Positions 38,207 to 47,497 are shown, counted from the first letter of the stretch. The stretch is 64,000 bases of DNA from Methanoregula sp. UBA247 (GCA_002495055.1 DADR01000004.1:1-64000); one strand, 5' to 3'. Numbers and translations are program-made. Notes: a model not told the origin generated them from the sequence alone.

Positions 38207-39292
38207 TTACCGCTCCGTACACGCGATGCAGGGATCTGCAGAAATAAATGTTGACGTGACATCAGCTATTGAATCCACCCCTATGATCATCTCGTGGCAG
38301 CAGGCCTCGATGTTCATGATGGACGGGGTTTGTATCTGGATCTCAACGATCCGGCCGAACTCATCACTTTTGATAAAGTACGTCAGCTCACCGCGGGGCG
38401 CTTCGCCACTGTATCTCGTTTCTCCTGCTTTACAGACACCCCCGCCCCGTATGACTCCTTTGGGGAGATCCTGTAAGCATTTCCGGATGAGATCGATGCT
38501 CTGGAAGACCTCATCGAACCGGACCATCACCCGCGCAAAGTTATCGCAATCCGCCCGGTGTACCGGCACAAACCCAAGTTGCCGGTAGGTGGGATGATTA
38601 AGCCGGCAATCGACAGGGATCCCGCTTGCCCGTGCAGTTGGGCCGACAACATGTGCCCGTTGCGCCGCTTCCGGTGTCAGGATCCCGACACCCCGGCTAC
38701 GCAGGGCGATCATCGGTCCATCGGCAAACATCCCGGTATACCTGCGCATATCCCGCTCGATCCGGTCGAGCGAGGCTTTTAACAATTCTGCTTCCGGGAG
38801 GGGGATGTCACATCGTACACCCCCGGGAATAATATAGGCACACGTGACACGGGCTCCGGTCAATTGTTCAATTAAATCCATCACCTGCTCCCGCAGGTCG
38901 AGCAGGTACATTCCCAGTGTCTCGTGCTCGATAGTATAGCAGTACGAGAAGTTGGCAAGAAGATGGCTCTGCATCCGGTCGAGTTCGTTTGCGATCACGC
39001 GGAGATACGCGGCGCGGGGTGGGACTAAAATGCCACTGATCTGTTCCATTGCCTCGATAAAGACCATGTTATGGATGACCGAGCAGATCCCGCAGACACG
39101 TTCTGCAAGGAACATGACTTCCTGCCAGGGGCGCCCTTTCATGATCCGTTCGATCCCCTTTTTCATGTACCCAAGCTCCACTTCAGCACCGACAATGCGT
39201 TCTCCTTTTGCCTCGCATTTGAGTCGGACTGGTTCCTTAAAGCACGGATGAATAGGCCCCAGGGGGATATTAACATCCACCGTCCGCTTCAT
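38207..39292 (-). CDS. ehaO: [NiFe] hydrogenase large subunit of Eha
   Basis: 361 residues from the ATG at 39292 (ATGA overlap with ehaN). Both nickel-binding pairs are present: AERVCGICSVIHN near residue 64 and DPCIACTER at the C-terminus. It therefore has all four cysteine ligands. It oxidises H2 and, coupled to ion influx through the membrane subunits, drives reduction of low-potential ferredoxin. No long C-terminal extension after DPCxxC is seen, consistent with energy-converting hydrogenases. Confidence 0.95.
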   Translation of the reverse strand: MKRTVDVNIPLGPIHPCFKEPVRLKCEAKGERIVGAEVELGYMKKGIERIMKGRPWQEVMFLAERVCGICSVIHNMVFIEAMEQISGILVPPRAAYLRVIANELDRMQSHLLANFSYCYTIEHETLGMYLLDLREQVMDLIEQLTGARVTCAYIIPGGVRCDIPLPEAELLKASLDRIERDMRRYTGMFADGPMIALRSRGVGILTPEAAQRAHVVGPTARASGIPVDCRLNHPTYRQLGFVPVHRADCDNFARVMVRFDEVFQSIDLIRKCLQDLPKGVIRGGGVCKAGETRYSGEAPRGELTYFIKSDEFGRIVEIQIQTPSIMNIEACCHEMIIGVDSIADVTSTFISADPCIACTER

Positions 39293-39744
39293 GGATGACT
39301 TTCCTCCCAGTTTGCAAAGACTGAATCCCGCACAGAAAGGATCGCCTCGAGTATCTCGGTGGGCCGGGGTGGACATCCCGGCACTTCGGCCGCTATGGGG
39401 ATATGCTTTTTTACCGGTGCATCAACAAAGGATTCCCTGCGGTTGAACAGGCACCCGGAGATCGGGCAGTTGCCAATGGCGACTGCCACCTTGGGATCGG
39501 GAATCTTCTCCCAGACCATGCCAAGTTTTTCCTCCCACCCAGGAGTATAGGCGCCAATGACAAGGAGGACATCTGCCTCACGCGGGTTGTTATGGACATA
39601 GATACCGTACTGTTCGATGTCATACCGAGGTGCAAGGCAGGCAAGCACCTCGATATCGCAACCATTGCACGATCCGACATCAACATATGCCACATGGATC
39701 GAACGAGCCCTGACCTTGTTTTTTATCCGCTGGAGAAGGTTCAT
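39289..39744 (-). CDS. ehaN: [NiFe] hydrogenase small subunit of Eha
   Basis: 151 residues. Proximal [4Fe-4S] cluster ligands lie in VDVGSCNGCDIEVLA, IGNCPISGC and VPGCPPRP. This is the short NuoB/EchC-type subunit found in energy-converting hydrogenases. It overlaps ehaM and ehaO by 4 bases each. Naming follows the small-before-large order of the Eha operons of Methanothermobacter and Methanocaldococcus. Confidence 0.93.
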   Translation of the reverse strand: MNLLQRIKNKVRARSIHVAYVDVGSCNGCDIEVLACLAPRYDIEQYGIYVHNNPREADVLLVIGAYTPGWEEKLGMVWEKIPDPKVAVAIGNCPISGCLFNRRESFVDAPVKKHIPIAAEVPGCPPRPTEILEAILSVRDSVFANWEESHP

Positions 39745-40130
39745 CTTCGCAATACCTCCCGTATCTGTACCCTGCCATACGCGATGGCGTCTTCCATAGC
39801 AGTACCTGCACGTACACGGTCGTTTACTGCATGGAAAATGGCATCCATTGCGGCATCGGGAAGGATTGGGAGATACAGGGTATATTTTTCCCGTCCCAGT
39901 ACCCGTGCAACCGGATCATCCTGATCAGCATTCGCATCAGCCATTTCATATCTGGCCGGGAGGTTTTCGAGCAGGATCATGTCAAGGTGCTCGATCAGGT
40001 ATCTTCGCAATTCCTGGACCGGGATATCCAGTTCCGCGGCAATCTTCCGCACCAGGGCGTCATGCCGGTTAGCGACCAGAATCCGGTATTTCTGGGGCAC
40101 AAGATCTTTCTCATAAAGATACGTGGTCAC
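39741..40130 (-). CDS. ehaM: Eha accessory protein EhaM-like (DUF1959 type)
   Basis: 129 residues, soluble, mostly helical (QKYRILVANRHDALVRKIA, VQELRRYLIEHLDM). It occupies the ehaM position directly before the small subunit and its size and composition fit the DUF1959 proteins found there. GTG start overlapping the preceding gene as GTGA. The molecular role is unknown. Confidence 0.75.
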   Translation of the reverse strand: MTTYLYEKDLVPQKYRILVANRHDALVRKIAAELDIPVQELRRYLIEHLDMILLENLPARYEMADANADQDDPVARVLGREKYTLYLPILPDAAMDAIFHAVNDRVRAGTAMEDAIAYGRVQIREVLRR

Positions 40131-40369
40131 AGAATCCCCCCATGTTTCAGCAGAGCGTAGACCATGAACAGCAGTACTGCCGCCCAGAGCGCAACTATCT
40201 CCGACATATGGAGCCGGTGTTCATCATGGATCAGGTAATATGCCGTTGCAATGGTAAGCATAATGGCAACCACAATTCCTTCAGACCAGATTGCCGGCCG
40301 GTCGATAATCTGGGCAACGGTTATGAGGATATACAAAACGCCGCCGAAGAGAATTGCTTCGCGGATCAT
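40127..40369 (-). CDS. Small Eha membrane subunit (EhaK or EhaL type)
   Basis: 80 residues from the ATG at 40369, which overlaps the ehaJ stop. Three membrane helices with almost no loops (ILFGGVLYILITVAQI, GIVVAIMLTIATAYYLI, ALWAAVLLFMVYALL). Eha operons usually have two such small genes, K and L, between J and M; only one is present here, and I cannot tell which. Confidence 0.72.
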   Translation of the reverse strand: MIREAILFGGVLYILITVAQIIDRPAIWSEGIVVAIMLTIATAYYLIHDEHRLHMSEIVALWAAVLLFMVYALLKHGGIL

Positions 40370-41214
40370 GGGTGCATCACCACCAGGACAGCCATAGCAT
40401 AGACCAGCATCAGCCCGGTTACCACCATCTGGATAGTCACTGAATCGAAGGGAGACATCATCGGGGTGACTGCACAGGAAAATGCGAGGAGCACAACGAG
40501 GATTATCATGCCAGTCAGGAGCCAGGGCAGGGTCAGCTGCCCGATAAATACCGTGAGGAAGACCGCAAGCAGTACAAAGCTTTTCAGGCCGTTGCAGACC
40601 TCGAGACCAGCACGCCATATACCGAAGTGTTCAGTCTTGTACCCGCTTACCAGCTCCTTAGCCTCAACGATGGAGAAAGGGCCAAAGGGCATCTTGGAGA
40701 GAATGACCAGGAACATTGCGCAGGCTGCAGGAAATGCCGTAAAAAGCAGCGGACCATAAACCTGCTGGTACTGCATAATTGAGGAGAGATCCAGCGAGTG
40801 TGTATAGACTGCAATCACCGCAACACTGACAAAGAGGGGGATCTCTGATGCAGCAGAAATAACCGAACGGACGCCGCCGTACTTGCCATAGGGTGAACCT
40901 GACGAGAGCCCAAAACCATGCTCTACGATCTTATGGAGCATATAGATCCCCAGGATGACCAGCAGGCTCCCCCCACTGACCAGCACATAGAAGGCTGCAG
41001 TCCAGATACCAATGGCAATCAGTACAACACCGACAAAGAGGGTCCGGCTTGCGGTTAGGGGAACCCATGTGGTCTTGAAGGAGAACTTGAGCATGTGCAG
41101 GATCTCCTGCCAGACCGGTGGCCCGGGCCTCCGCTGGATCCGGGCAATCAGTTTCCGGTGGATCCCGAGGAGCAACAGGCCAAAGATCGTAGCAAGGACA
41201 AGTTCTGCGATCAT
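40366..41214 (-). CDS. ehaJ: Eha membrane subunit EhaJ (NuoH/EchB family)
   Basis: 282 residues from the ATG at 41214, about eight TM helices. Family marks are ARIQRRPGPPVWQE near residue 27 and ELVSGYKTEHFGIWRAG, matching the complex I NuoH/EchB loops that contact the hydrogenase module. It couples electron transfer to ion movement. One base separates it from ehaI. Confidence 0.92.
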   Translation of the reverse strand: MIAELVLATIFGLLLLGIHRKLIARIQRRPGPPVWQEILHMLKFSFKTTWVPLTASRTLFVGVVLIAIGIWTAAFYVLVSGGSLLVILGIYMLHKIVEHGFGLSSGSPYGKYGGVRSVISAASEIPLFVSVAVIAVYTHSLDLSSIMQYQQVYGPLLFTAFPAACAMFLVILSKMPFGPFSIVEAKELVSGYKTEHFGIWRAGLEVCNGLKSFVLLAVFLTVFIGQLTLPWLLTGMIILVVLLAFSCAVTPMMSPFDSVTIQMVVTGLMLVYAMAVLVVMHP

Positions 41215-41215
41215 A

Positions 41216-41425
41216 TCAGTACCCGATAAACGGGATGTCACCTCCGGATTGTCCTGCCATCCACCAGAAAAAGAGCGCTAAGACCGTTGCCGGGAATGCC
41301 GGTACAAGCACGGCAGCACAGAGAGTGAGCGGTATAATTCCTGCCAGGTATAAGGCCGATACGAACATGCAGACTCCCGCACCCAAACAGAAAATCCGTG
41401 CAGCCATCGTTTTCTTCATCCTCAT
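41216..41425 (-). CDS. ehaI: Small Eha membrane subunit EhaI
   Basis: 69 residues from the ATG that shares a base with the ehaH stop (TGATG). Two membrane helices (AARIFCLGAGVCMFVSALYL and VPAFPATVLALFFWWMA). Position between H and J and size give the name; sequence alone would not. Confidence 0.72.
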   Translation of the reverse strand: MRMKKTMAARIFCLGAGVCMFVSALYLAGIIPLTLCAAVLVPAFPATVLALFFWWMAGQSGGDIPFIGY

Positions 41426-42090
41426 CACCCCAGCAATACAACCTCGACAACCCGTAAAAAGATCAGGAGCGAGGAGAGAGAACACATGATCACGTAGGGA
41501 GCCCCCGGGGCACGGAACATCTCTGCTTTTGCCGCGTAGAACGGGGCCATTCCTTCACCAACCACTCCAATCACGAGCATTGCTTTCGCAATCAGCGGGA
41601 CCGCAGGCAATGTACCCTTCATCAGCTCGATCATCGAGAGGGACCCGGTAGCTGCAGCATACACCGCTGCACCGGCAAAGAGGGGGACCGTTGCCGACAG
41701 GGCTACCAGCCCGTACTGGTAAGCAGCGTCCTGCACATGAGGGCTTTTAACTGCAGCAACAATACCGACATTGGTGATTCCGACCATTGCGGTAAAGAGC
41801 GTGAAATTAAAGATATCCCCCGTCACCATTGCCCCCATTGATGCTAGACCGCAGGCAATCGCCATGAAACGCCGGAACCGCATTTCCGAAAGACTGATTT
41901 CCTTGGCCCGGTACGCATCACCCCCGAATGCTATATCCACCTGCCTTTCCGGACGGCTGATGATGACCAGCACCGTAAAAGTCAGGGCCAGGAGAAAGAG
42001 CGTGATCGTATACGGGGTGAAATATACCAGTTCATCGCCAAACTCAAGTATATAGGAGGGTATACCCCCGATGCTAGCCATGGTTTTCAC
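41425..42090 (-). CDS. ehaH: Eha membrane subunit EhaH (Mrp/NuoN-like half antiporter)
   Basis: 221 residues, about six helices. The sequence MVTGDIFNFTLFTAMVGITN is typical of MrpD/NuoN-like ion-translocating subunits, and GEGMAPFYAAKAEM contains the conserved Lys. It starts at GTG 42090 or ATG 42081, within the end of ehaG. It probably forms part of the ion channel together with EhaG, and is shorter than full antiporter subunits, as known for Eha. Confidence 0.87.
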   Translation of the reverse strand: MKTMASIGGIPSYILEFGDELVYFTPYTITLFLLALTFTVLVIISRPERQVDIAFGGDAYRAKEISLSEMRFRRFMAIACGLASMGAMVTGDIFNFTLFTAMVGITNVGIVAAVKSPHVQDAAYQYGLVALSATVPLFAGAAVYAAATGSLSMIELMKGTLPAVPLIAKAMLVIGVVGEGMAPFYAAKAEMFRAPGAPYVIMCSLSSLLIFLRVVEVVLLG

Positions 42091-42679
42091 CCCACATGGT
42101 ACCCACTAAAGACATCTTCACGGTCACTTTCAGGAGGATGCCGATAGCAGCACCCATAAGGGCGATGAACCAGTACTCGGGAAGGAACATGAAGACAAAA
42201 AATGCGAAGATCCACAGAGCCCATGAGATACCGCTTGCCATCTCCAGCAGGTTCAACTCCTCGCGGTAACTCCGTGAAATGAAGAGGAAAACGAGACCGA
42301 GACCTGCCACTGCGCCTCCCGTGAACCCCGACAGTACCATACCGTAGACCACAAGGAAGACCGAAAGGATCAGGGGGGCATCAGCCTTTGTGATGACCTC
42401 AATATTGAGTCCTTTGACCGGTGCTGCCCGTATCCGTTCCTTTGTGCAATAGATCTGGGAAAGTGCAAGGAGTTCGGCAATTCCGACCGTCAGTCCCGGA
42501 AGGATCAGGGCTTCTGCAAGATCGGTTCCCAGGAGCGCGATGATTCCCAGGGAGATGATTTCGACAAGGTCAATAAGGAGAAGCTTGTGGAGGTCATCGT
42601 GTTCCCGTGCAAGCGCAAAGAACGCGATAACAGCAGCGATCATGATGACTAAAAGTCCGTAGCTGTAATTCCCCCACAT
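42074..42679 (-). CDS. ehaG: Eha membrane subunit EhaG
   Basis: 201 residues with six or seven helices. MrpC/NuoK-like features include the acidic HDDLHKLLLIDLVEIISLGIIALLG and the segment LTVGIAELLALSQIY. Start two bases downstream of the ehaF stop region and overlap with ehaH by 17 bases. Name assigned by order and size. Confidence 0.82.
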   Translation of the reverse strand: MWGNYSYGLLVIMIAAVIAFFALAREHDDLHKLLLIDLVEIISLGIIALLGTDLAEALILPGLTVGIAELLALSQIYCTKERIRAAPVKGLNIEVITKADAPLILSVFLVVYGMVLSGFTGGAVAGLGLVFLFISRSYREELNLLEMASGISWALWIFAFFVFMFLPEYWFIALMGAAIGILLKVTVKMSLVGTMWGENHG

Positions 42680-42681
42680 GA

Positions 42682-43125
42682 CTATACCTTCCGGTAAATA
42701 TACGAAGCTATAGCAAACGCAATGAACAGGATCGTCGCCTCAACAACTGTATCAAGTCCTCTCGTGTTGTACAGAATTTCATCAATAATCCCCCCCGGGT
42801 GGGCAACAATCGTTGTCCCCATATGGGGGGTGGTCCTGGACAGGTAGAGCGAGAAGGGTGTGAGATATGAGGTCACGAGCCCTGCAGCGGGAGAGTTCTC
42901 CATGTACTGTGCGGCAATTGTTACCTGGGTAAACGGCGGCCCCCCTCGGTCATACGGGTCAAGGGAGCTGTTGCGGTCGATGGTCTTTGGATACAGCTGG
43001 TTGTCGGTGTACTGGATCGGCAGGAATAGGAACCCCGCGATAAAAAGAAGCGTGCAGGCACCGGCAAAGAGGGGCATAATGTTTTCGTAATTGCACAGGA
43101 AATGCGAGATCTTTCTGATAATCAT
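42682..43125 (-). CDS. ehaF: Eha membrane subunit EhaF (MrpB-like)
   Basis: 147 residues: one N-terminal helix, an external loop with QYTDNQLYPKTIDRNSSLDP, and a C-terminal helix carrying the MrpB-like signature YNTRGLDTVVEATILFIAF. It overlaps ehaE by 4 bases. Confidence 0.85.
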   Translation of the reverse strand: MIIRKISHFLCNYENIMPLFAGACTLLFIAGFLFLPIQYTDNQLYPKTIDRNSSLDPYDRGGPPFTQVTIAAQYMENSPAAGLVTSYLTPFSLYLSRTTPHMGTTIVAHPGGIIDEILYNTRGLDTVVEATILFIAFAIASYIYRKV

Positions 43126-43373
43126 GATGCCACCTCCCGTTTCTGGATCACCCGTACAAAGATGAACGTTGACAGCACGGAAATTGCACCGAACGTGAAG
43201 AGAGCAAGCGCTTCATTCAAGGAGAGCATGATGAGCAATAGGCCAAAACCGGGAATTTCGAGGTTGATCAACCGTATGATGTAGATTTTCGGCCGGGGGA
43301 ATGCAACCGCAATGGTTCCGGCAACAAGTATGAACAGCCCGACGATAAATTCCGGTTCAAAACCATACATCAT
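43122..43373 (-). CDS. ehaE: Eha membrane subunit EhaE
   Basis: 83 residues with three helices (FIVGLFILVAGTIAVAF, GFGLLLIMLSLNEALALFTF, ISVLSTFIFVRVI). Overlaps ehaD and ehaF by 4 bases each. Named by operon position. Confidence 0.78.
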   Translation of the reverse strand: MMYGFEPEFIVGLFILVAGTIAVAFPRPKIYIIRLINLEIPGFGLLLIMLSLNEALALFTFGAISVLSTFIFVRVIQKREVAS

Positions 43374-43603
43374 GACGGCTCTCTCCCTGGACAGACCATC
43401 AGTATGAAAAGGGTAGAAAGCGGGGTAATGAGCGCAAGTGCTACAGCGACATCAAGATATCCGCGGTCGACAATGAAGGGGAAGATCCCGGCGATCATCA
43501 CAGAGAGTGAAATAAGTTTGTCGAACGGATCGCGCCAGAATATGGCAGAAAATGTACCGATCAGGACAAGCAAAACGCATGCACCCATAACGATCTCATC
43601 CAT
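43370..43603 (-). CDS. ehaD: Eha membrane subunit EhaD
   Basis: 77 residues with three helices. The pattern FWRDPFDKLISLSVMIAGIFPF resembles the small MrpF/MrpG-like subunits. Overlaps ehaC by 8 bases. Named by operon position. Confidence 0.78.
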   Translation of the reverse strand: MDEIVMGACVLLVLIGTFSAIFWRDPFDKLISLSVMIAGIFPFIVDRGYLDVAVALALITPLSTLFILMVCPGREPS

Positions 43604-43841
43604 TGCCTTTCATCCCTCCGGACCATGTGCTTGCGATAGCGTTGGACTCAAATGTGGTTCCAACAAAAAATGCTGCTGCTGCCGCAATCGTCAGTGGGTG
43701 CGGTATCAGGAGTGCAATAATCCCGGTAACAGCAAACGATACCACATTTAAAAACGGGAGCTTTCGCATCGTGTTCCTCTCGGTAATAACCCGAAGTGCT
43801 GCGTATACGGCTATTACGGCACACACATATATCGCGATCAT
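43596..43841 (-). CDS. ehaC: Eha membrane subunit EhaC
   Basis: 81 residues from the ATG at 43841 (ATGA overlap with ehaB). Three helices (IYVCAVIAVYAALRVI, VVSFAVTGIIALLIP, LTIAAAAAFFVGTT). Named by operon position and size. Confidence 0.78.
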   Translation of the reverse strand: MIAIYVCAVIAVYAALRVITERNTMRKLPFLNVVSFAVTGIIALLIPHPLTIAAAAAFFVGTTFESNAIASTWSGGMKGNG

Positions 43842-44347
43842 GTGCACCCCCGCAATAACCGGCACCTGATCTTCCAGAGCCGGGCGATAAGCCTGCTTGC
43901 ATACACAGATGATAATCCCTGGATAGTCAGGATCGCGATTACCATGCCCGCAATGAAATCAGAGGCGGCAAACCACCCTGACTGGACAGCCCCGTATACA
44001 ATGAGTGTAGCAGTGATACAACCCGTTGTTCCGGCATAGCCGGGGTCGTAGCAAATCCGGTTACCGATGTAGACGAGCAGTGCGGCAAAAAGGCCACCGG
44101 GCAGACCTGCACAATATACGCCACAGCTGGCAAGAAGGGTTCCTGCCGATGCATCAGGAGAAGAGACAATATTTCCCATCATGTATCCCCCGTTCAGCTT
44201 CCCGCCGCCTTTCTCAATTTCCTGAGCTATTGCGGTCGCCCCGGAAACACCCCCGCTAAGTGGCAGTTTAAAAATCAGGTCAACTGTCATGAAGTTGAGC
44301 CAGCATATGACAGCGGCAATTAAAATCCGCAGGGGTTCATCAAGCAT
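43838..44347 (-). CDS. ehaB: Eha membrane subunit EhaB, first gene of the string
   Basis: 169 residues from the ATG at 44347, five or so helices (ILIAAVICWLNFMTVDLIF, GLPGGLFAALLVYIGNRICY, GCITATLIVYGAVQSGWF). Size and position fit EhaB. A GGTG ribosome binding site lies 7 bases before the ATG. No ehaA candidate is seen upstream, so the operon seems to start here. Confidence 0.76.
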   Translation of the reverse strand: MLDEPLRILIAAVICWLNFMTVDLIFKLPLSGGVSGATAIAQEIEKGGGKLNGGYMMGNIVSSPDASAGTLLASCGVYCAGLPGGLFAALLVYIGNRICYDPGYAGTTGCITATLIVYGAVQSGWFAASDFIAGMVIAILTIQGLSSVYASRLIARLWKIRCRLLRGCT

Positions 44348-45065
44348 GGATGCACCGGATATACTAAATCTGGTTAACACTGTAGATCAGAGGGATAACG
44401 GATAAAGGTTCTGATATTGACGAAGTCTTTTACTTTAACCGAGTTCCCGTGAAGAACTTCATATAAAAAGGGAAATAATTCAGTCAGGTAAGATCAGGGC
44501 GCAGAGCGCCGCAGTACAACCGGCGGACCATTGTCCACTTCTGGTGGCAATTTGTGGTAGTTTTCACAAAAAGAGAGCTGTTTCATGGCGTCATGATCAT
44601 CGGGGATGGTCTTCTCGCGTGCTTCACCAGAGGAATTGTGATCAAAGAGAAAAGGAAATCTGAGGCAACATTGGAAAAAAACACCTGTTGACCAGTTTAA
44701 ATGCTCATCAAAATCAGGCTGGAAATCAGGGAAAGGGAAATGATAATCAAAATTGCAGTCAATTCCCGCATATATAAAAATCGATCCTTAATTCCTGACT
44801 TCCCCTACAGGTGCAGTCGGAGCATTCTTTTTCACGCTCTCGATACCGTTCATGCAGGACACCGTGGAACTGTAACCCTCGCCCACGGCAATAATCTCGC
44901 TGTTAGCAGCTTTTCAGACTGAAACGGGACTGCCCGGATTTATCCGAGTATACTTCGAATTTTCCTGTTGCCATACCATTCACCAGATTCCTGATAGAAC
45001 CCGGCCTACAGTAATGTTGTTGGTCGAACCTGGAATCCCTGCAATATCAAAAAAAGGGGAAATGA
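44348..45065. other. Intergenic stretch upstream of the eha-fwd string
   Basis: About 720 bases. No gene is supportable on either strand and no EhaA-like small membrane protein was found. A TATA-like AGTATAT (44357-44363 on the minus strand) lies near the ehaB ATG. The stretch probably holds the promoter of the whole string. Confidence 0.5.
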
Positions 45066-45776
45066 TTACTTTGAGAGCTTTTTCATCAGGTCGTCCATAA
45101 TCCCGGGAGCCCGATCCTTCAGGCCAAATCCAATGAAGATGGCAATACCGGCACCGAGTCCGATCCCCACTCCCCAGGCGATTGGCGTTATGAAGGTGTA
45201 GATGATGGTGAGGTCGATGAGCAGCTGGGATAGTGCGAGCATGAGAATGATGAAGTAGAAGAAGACCCGCAGGACCAGGATGATTACACCAAGAAACTCA
45301 ATATCCTGGGTCTTTCCCCATCCCGCAAGGAGATCTGCGAAGTAATCCACCAGAATAAATCCTGCGATGAGGATTATAAGGAACATCGCAATGTGGGGCA
45401 GATAGACCACAATGTTCTGGAAGAGGGTGGTGAGGAACTCCAGCCGAAGAACATTGGCGGCTGCAACAATTGCAATAAGGTAGATGAACCATCGGACAAT
45501 GAGGTCAAAGAAGGTCACAACGCTGGTACCGGACTGTTCGATCGCCTTTCCCACAGAAGTTTTGAGGAGCGCATCGTCAACACCGATTTTATCCAGGATT
45601 CCCGAGATGACTTTTCCCAAAAGTCGCCCGACTATCCACCCGATAATCAGGATGATGACCGCGGCGATAATATTGGGAATGTACGCAATAACAGAATACA
45701 CCATCTGCATCAAAGCATCGCCAATAGAGCTCACGGACTGTGTGGCTGCATTTGTTGAATCTCCAAGTGTTGCCAT
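45066..45776 (-). CDS. TM-helix-repeat (MscS-related) channel-like membrane protein
   Basis: 236 residues from the ATG at 45776, preceded by GTGATC. Five or six helices, with the conserved TM-helix motif AAVIILIIGWIVGRLLGKVISGILDKIGVDDALL repeated further along as MFLIILIAGFILVDYFADLLAGWG. The end is rich in Gly and Ala (GVGIGLGAGIAIFIGFGLKDRAPG), as in MscS pore helices. It lacks the large cytoplasmic beta domain of MscS. Channel function is inference. Confidence 0.8.
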   Translation of the reverse strand: MATLGDSTNAATQSVSSIGDALMQMVYSVIAYIPNIIAAVIILIIGWIVGRLLGKVISGILDKIGVDDALLKTSVGKAIEQSGTSVVTFFDLIVRWFIYLIAIVAAANVLRLEFLTTLFQNIVVYLPHIAMFLIILIAGFILVDYFADLLAGWGKTQDIEFLGVIILVLRVFFYFIILMLALSQLLIDLTIIYTFITPIAWGVGIGLGAGIAIFIGFGLKDRAPGIMDDLMKKLSK

Positions 45777-45972
45777 AATGATCACGTGGCAATTAGAGAA
45801 TGTAATATATATAATTTTCTCTGAATACAAGATTGAAATTAATAGAAGTAGTATTAAACATTAAGGAACTGTGACCCCCCCGGCAGATTCCCTTCACCTG
45901 CTGAAATTTTTCGTTGCAATTGATGAAACAAGCCCAAAACTTTAAGGGTACCTTGAAATATTGTTATGCATT

Positions 45973-46548
45973 ATGGACATTGTTGCAGATCTTATGAAAC
46001 AGGTAGCGACAGGGGACAACCTCTCCATGATCGGTAAAACAGTCGGCGGAGACGGGAAGGCAGTTCAGTCTGCCCTGAGTATGGGCCTCCCTATGATTAT
46101 GGGTTCCATGGCAAACACTGCATCCAAACCCGGAGGAGCTGAGATGCTGACAAAGATGCTGTCACAGGCAGGCAGCAGCAACCCCATGGACAACCTGGGG
46201 GGCCTTCTGAGTAACCCGGCAGCGGCTGGTGGATCAGGCATGGTGAATTCACTGTTCGGGAGCCAGATGGGCACGATCCAGAATGCCATCTCACAAAAAA
46301 CGGGACTACCTCCCGCGGCAGTCGGCAAGGTTATGGAAATTGCGACTCCCATGGTCATGGGCTATGTCGGCAAGATGTTTGTTTCGCAAAAAATGGATAC
46401 AAAAAGTCTCACCGGCCTCCTTGGCGACCAGTCAAAACTGGCACTGCAGGCATCACCTGATGCGGCCGCTATGGCACAACAACTGACGGGAGCCCAGGAA
46501 AGCACGAGCGGGGTATCCGGTATATTGAAAAAAGTTCTGGGAAAATAA
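45973..46548 (+). CDS. DUF937-family protein
   Basis: 191 residues from the ATG at 45973. Methionine-, glycine- and alanine-rich: LSMGLPMIMGSMANTASKPGG, SGMVNSLFGSQMGTIQNAIS and IATPMVMGYVGKMFVSQ are the DUF937 signature repeats. No signal peptide. The function of the family is unknown. A TATA-like stretch precedes it. It is divergent from the channel-like gene at 45066-45776. Confidence 0.85.
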   Translation: MDIVADLMKQVATGDNLSMIGKTVGGDGKAVQSALSMGLPMIMGSMANTASKPGGAEMLTKMLSQAGSSNPMDNLGGLLSNPAAAGGSGMVNSLFGSQMGTIQNAISQKTGLPPAAVGKVMEIATPMVMGYVGKMFVSQKMDTKSLTGLLGDQSKLALQASPDAAAMAQQLTGAQESTSGVSGILKKVLGK

Positions 46549-47018
46549 CCGGTCAATTTTTTCACTAATCCGCATCCCGGGTCATTCACTACCTTTTGGT
46601 ATATTCTTTAATCCGCTTTGATCGCACATAACACAATTTTTTATTTCTTTTTACTAGTATCCTATGTCCTGAGTGTGTATGGCTTACAAAACATTATCAA
46701 GGAGAAGAATAATCTTCCCTGAGGTTACCTGAAAAATTGATTTTGCGCTTGAACAAGATCATCAGAAGATATCAATCCCCCATCTGATAACTGAAGAAAC
46801 AGACCGGGTAGCGGACGGTACGAAAACCTCACACTATATTTTTACGGAGAGTTTTCTGTTTGCCCGTTTCCCTGTTCTTTTGCGATTGCTTATCCCGGAG
46901 CCATGATAATGGCATCAGACGGCCTAAAAAAAGGTCGCCTGTTTTCCTCTCTTTTCCTCGAAGTTAAAAATTCACAGAATGACAATAAAAAAAAATTCCC
47001 GGTAACATATCGCTTTTA
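46549..47018. other. Intergenic stretch without a supportable gene
   Basis: About 470 bases. A short plus-strand frame around 46730-46850 (KIDFALEQDHQKISIPHL) has no start or family and may be a gene fragment. No repeats were recognised. Confidence 0.45.
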
Positions 47019-47351
47019 TCACAGCGGACCGGTGAGCGTAGGCAGGAACCACCCGACAATCGATGTCACTATCCAGACAACGACAGCAATTAACAGGGAT
47101 TTGAGCCAGCCGATTGTATACAGTTTCTGCAATGCCAGCAGCCACACAATTCCTGCGATGATTGCAGCTATCCAACCCTGGCCTATAATGTAATATATGA
47201 TCGTGTAAACTACTGTTCCAATAAGGGCAGCGATGAATGCTGTTTTTACATCTTCCGTTTCACCAAGTAGCTTTGTAATGACATAAATTATGACCGTTGA
47301 TATGATCAACGCGATAACAAATGACAACAGGGTATAAACAATTGATGCCAT
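47019..47351 (-). CDS. Small integral membrane protein
   Basis: 110 residues with four helices (YTLLSFVIALIISTVIIYVI, KTAFIAALIGTVVYTIIYYI, WIAAIIAGIVWLLAL, LLIAVVVWIVTSIVGWF) and only short loops. No family recognised. ATG follows GGAGAGGATTGAACC. Single gene. Confidence 0.72.
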   Translation of the reverse strand: MASIVYTLLSFVIALIISTVIIYVITKLLGETEDVKTAFIAALIGTVVYTIIYYIIGQGWIAAIIAGIVWLLALQKLYTIGWLKSLLIAVVVWIVTSIVGWFLPTLTGPL

Positions 47352-47497
47352 GGTTCAATCCTCTCCTTTTATCATATTAATACTATCGTGTGAATATTAT
47401 AGAAGAGAATGACTATCACCATCAATGTATACAGCGAAATATCGAAGACAGCGTATTTTACGATAAAAAAGAGAAAATCAGTGAATACCAGAAATTG

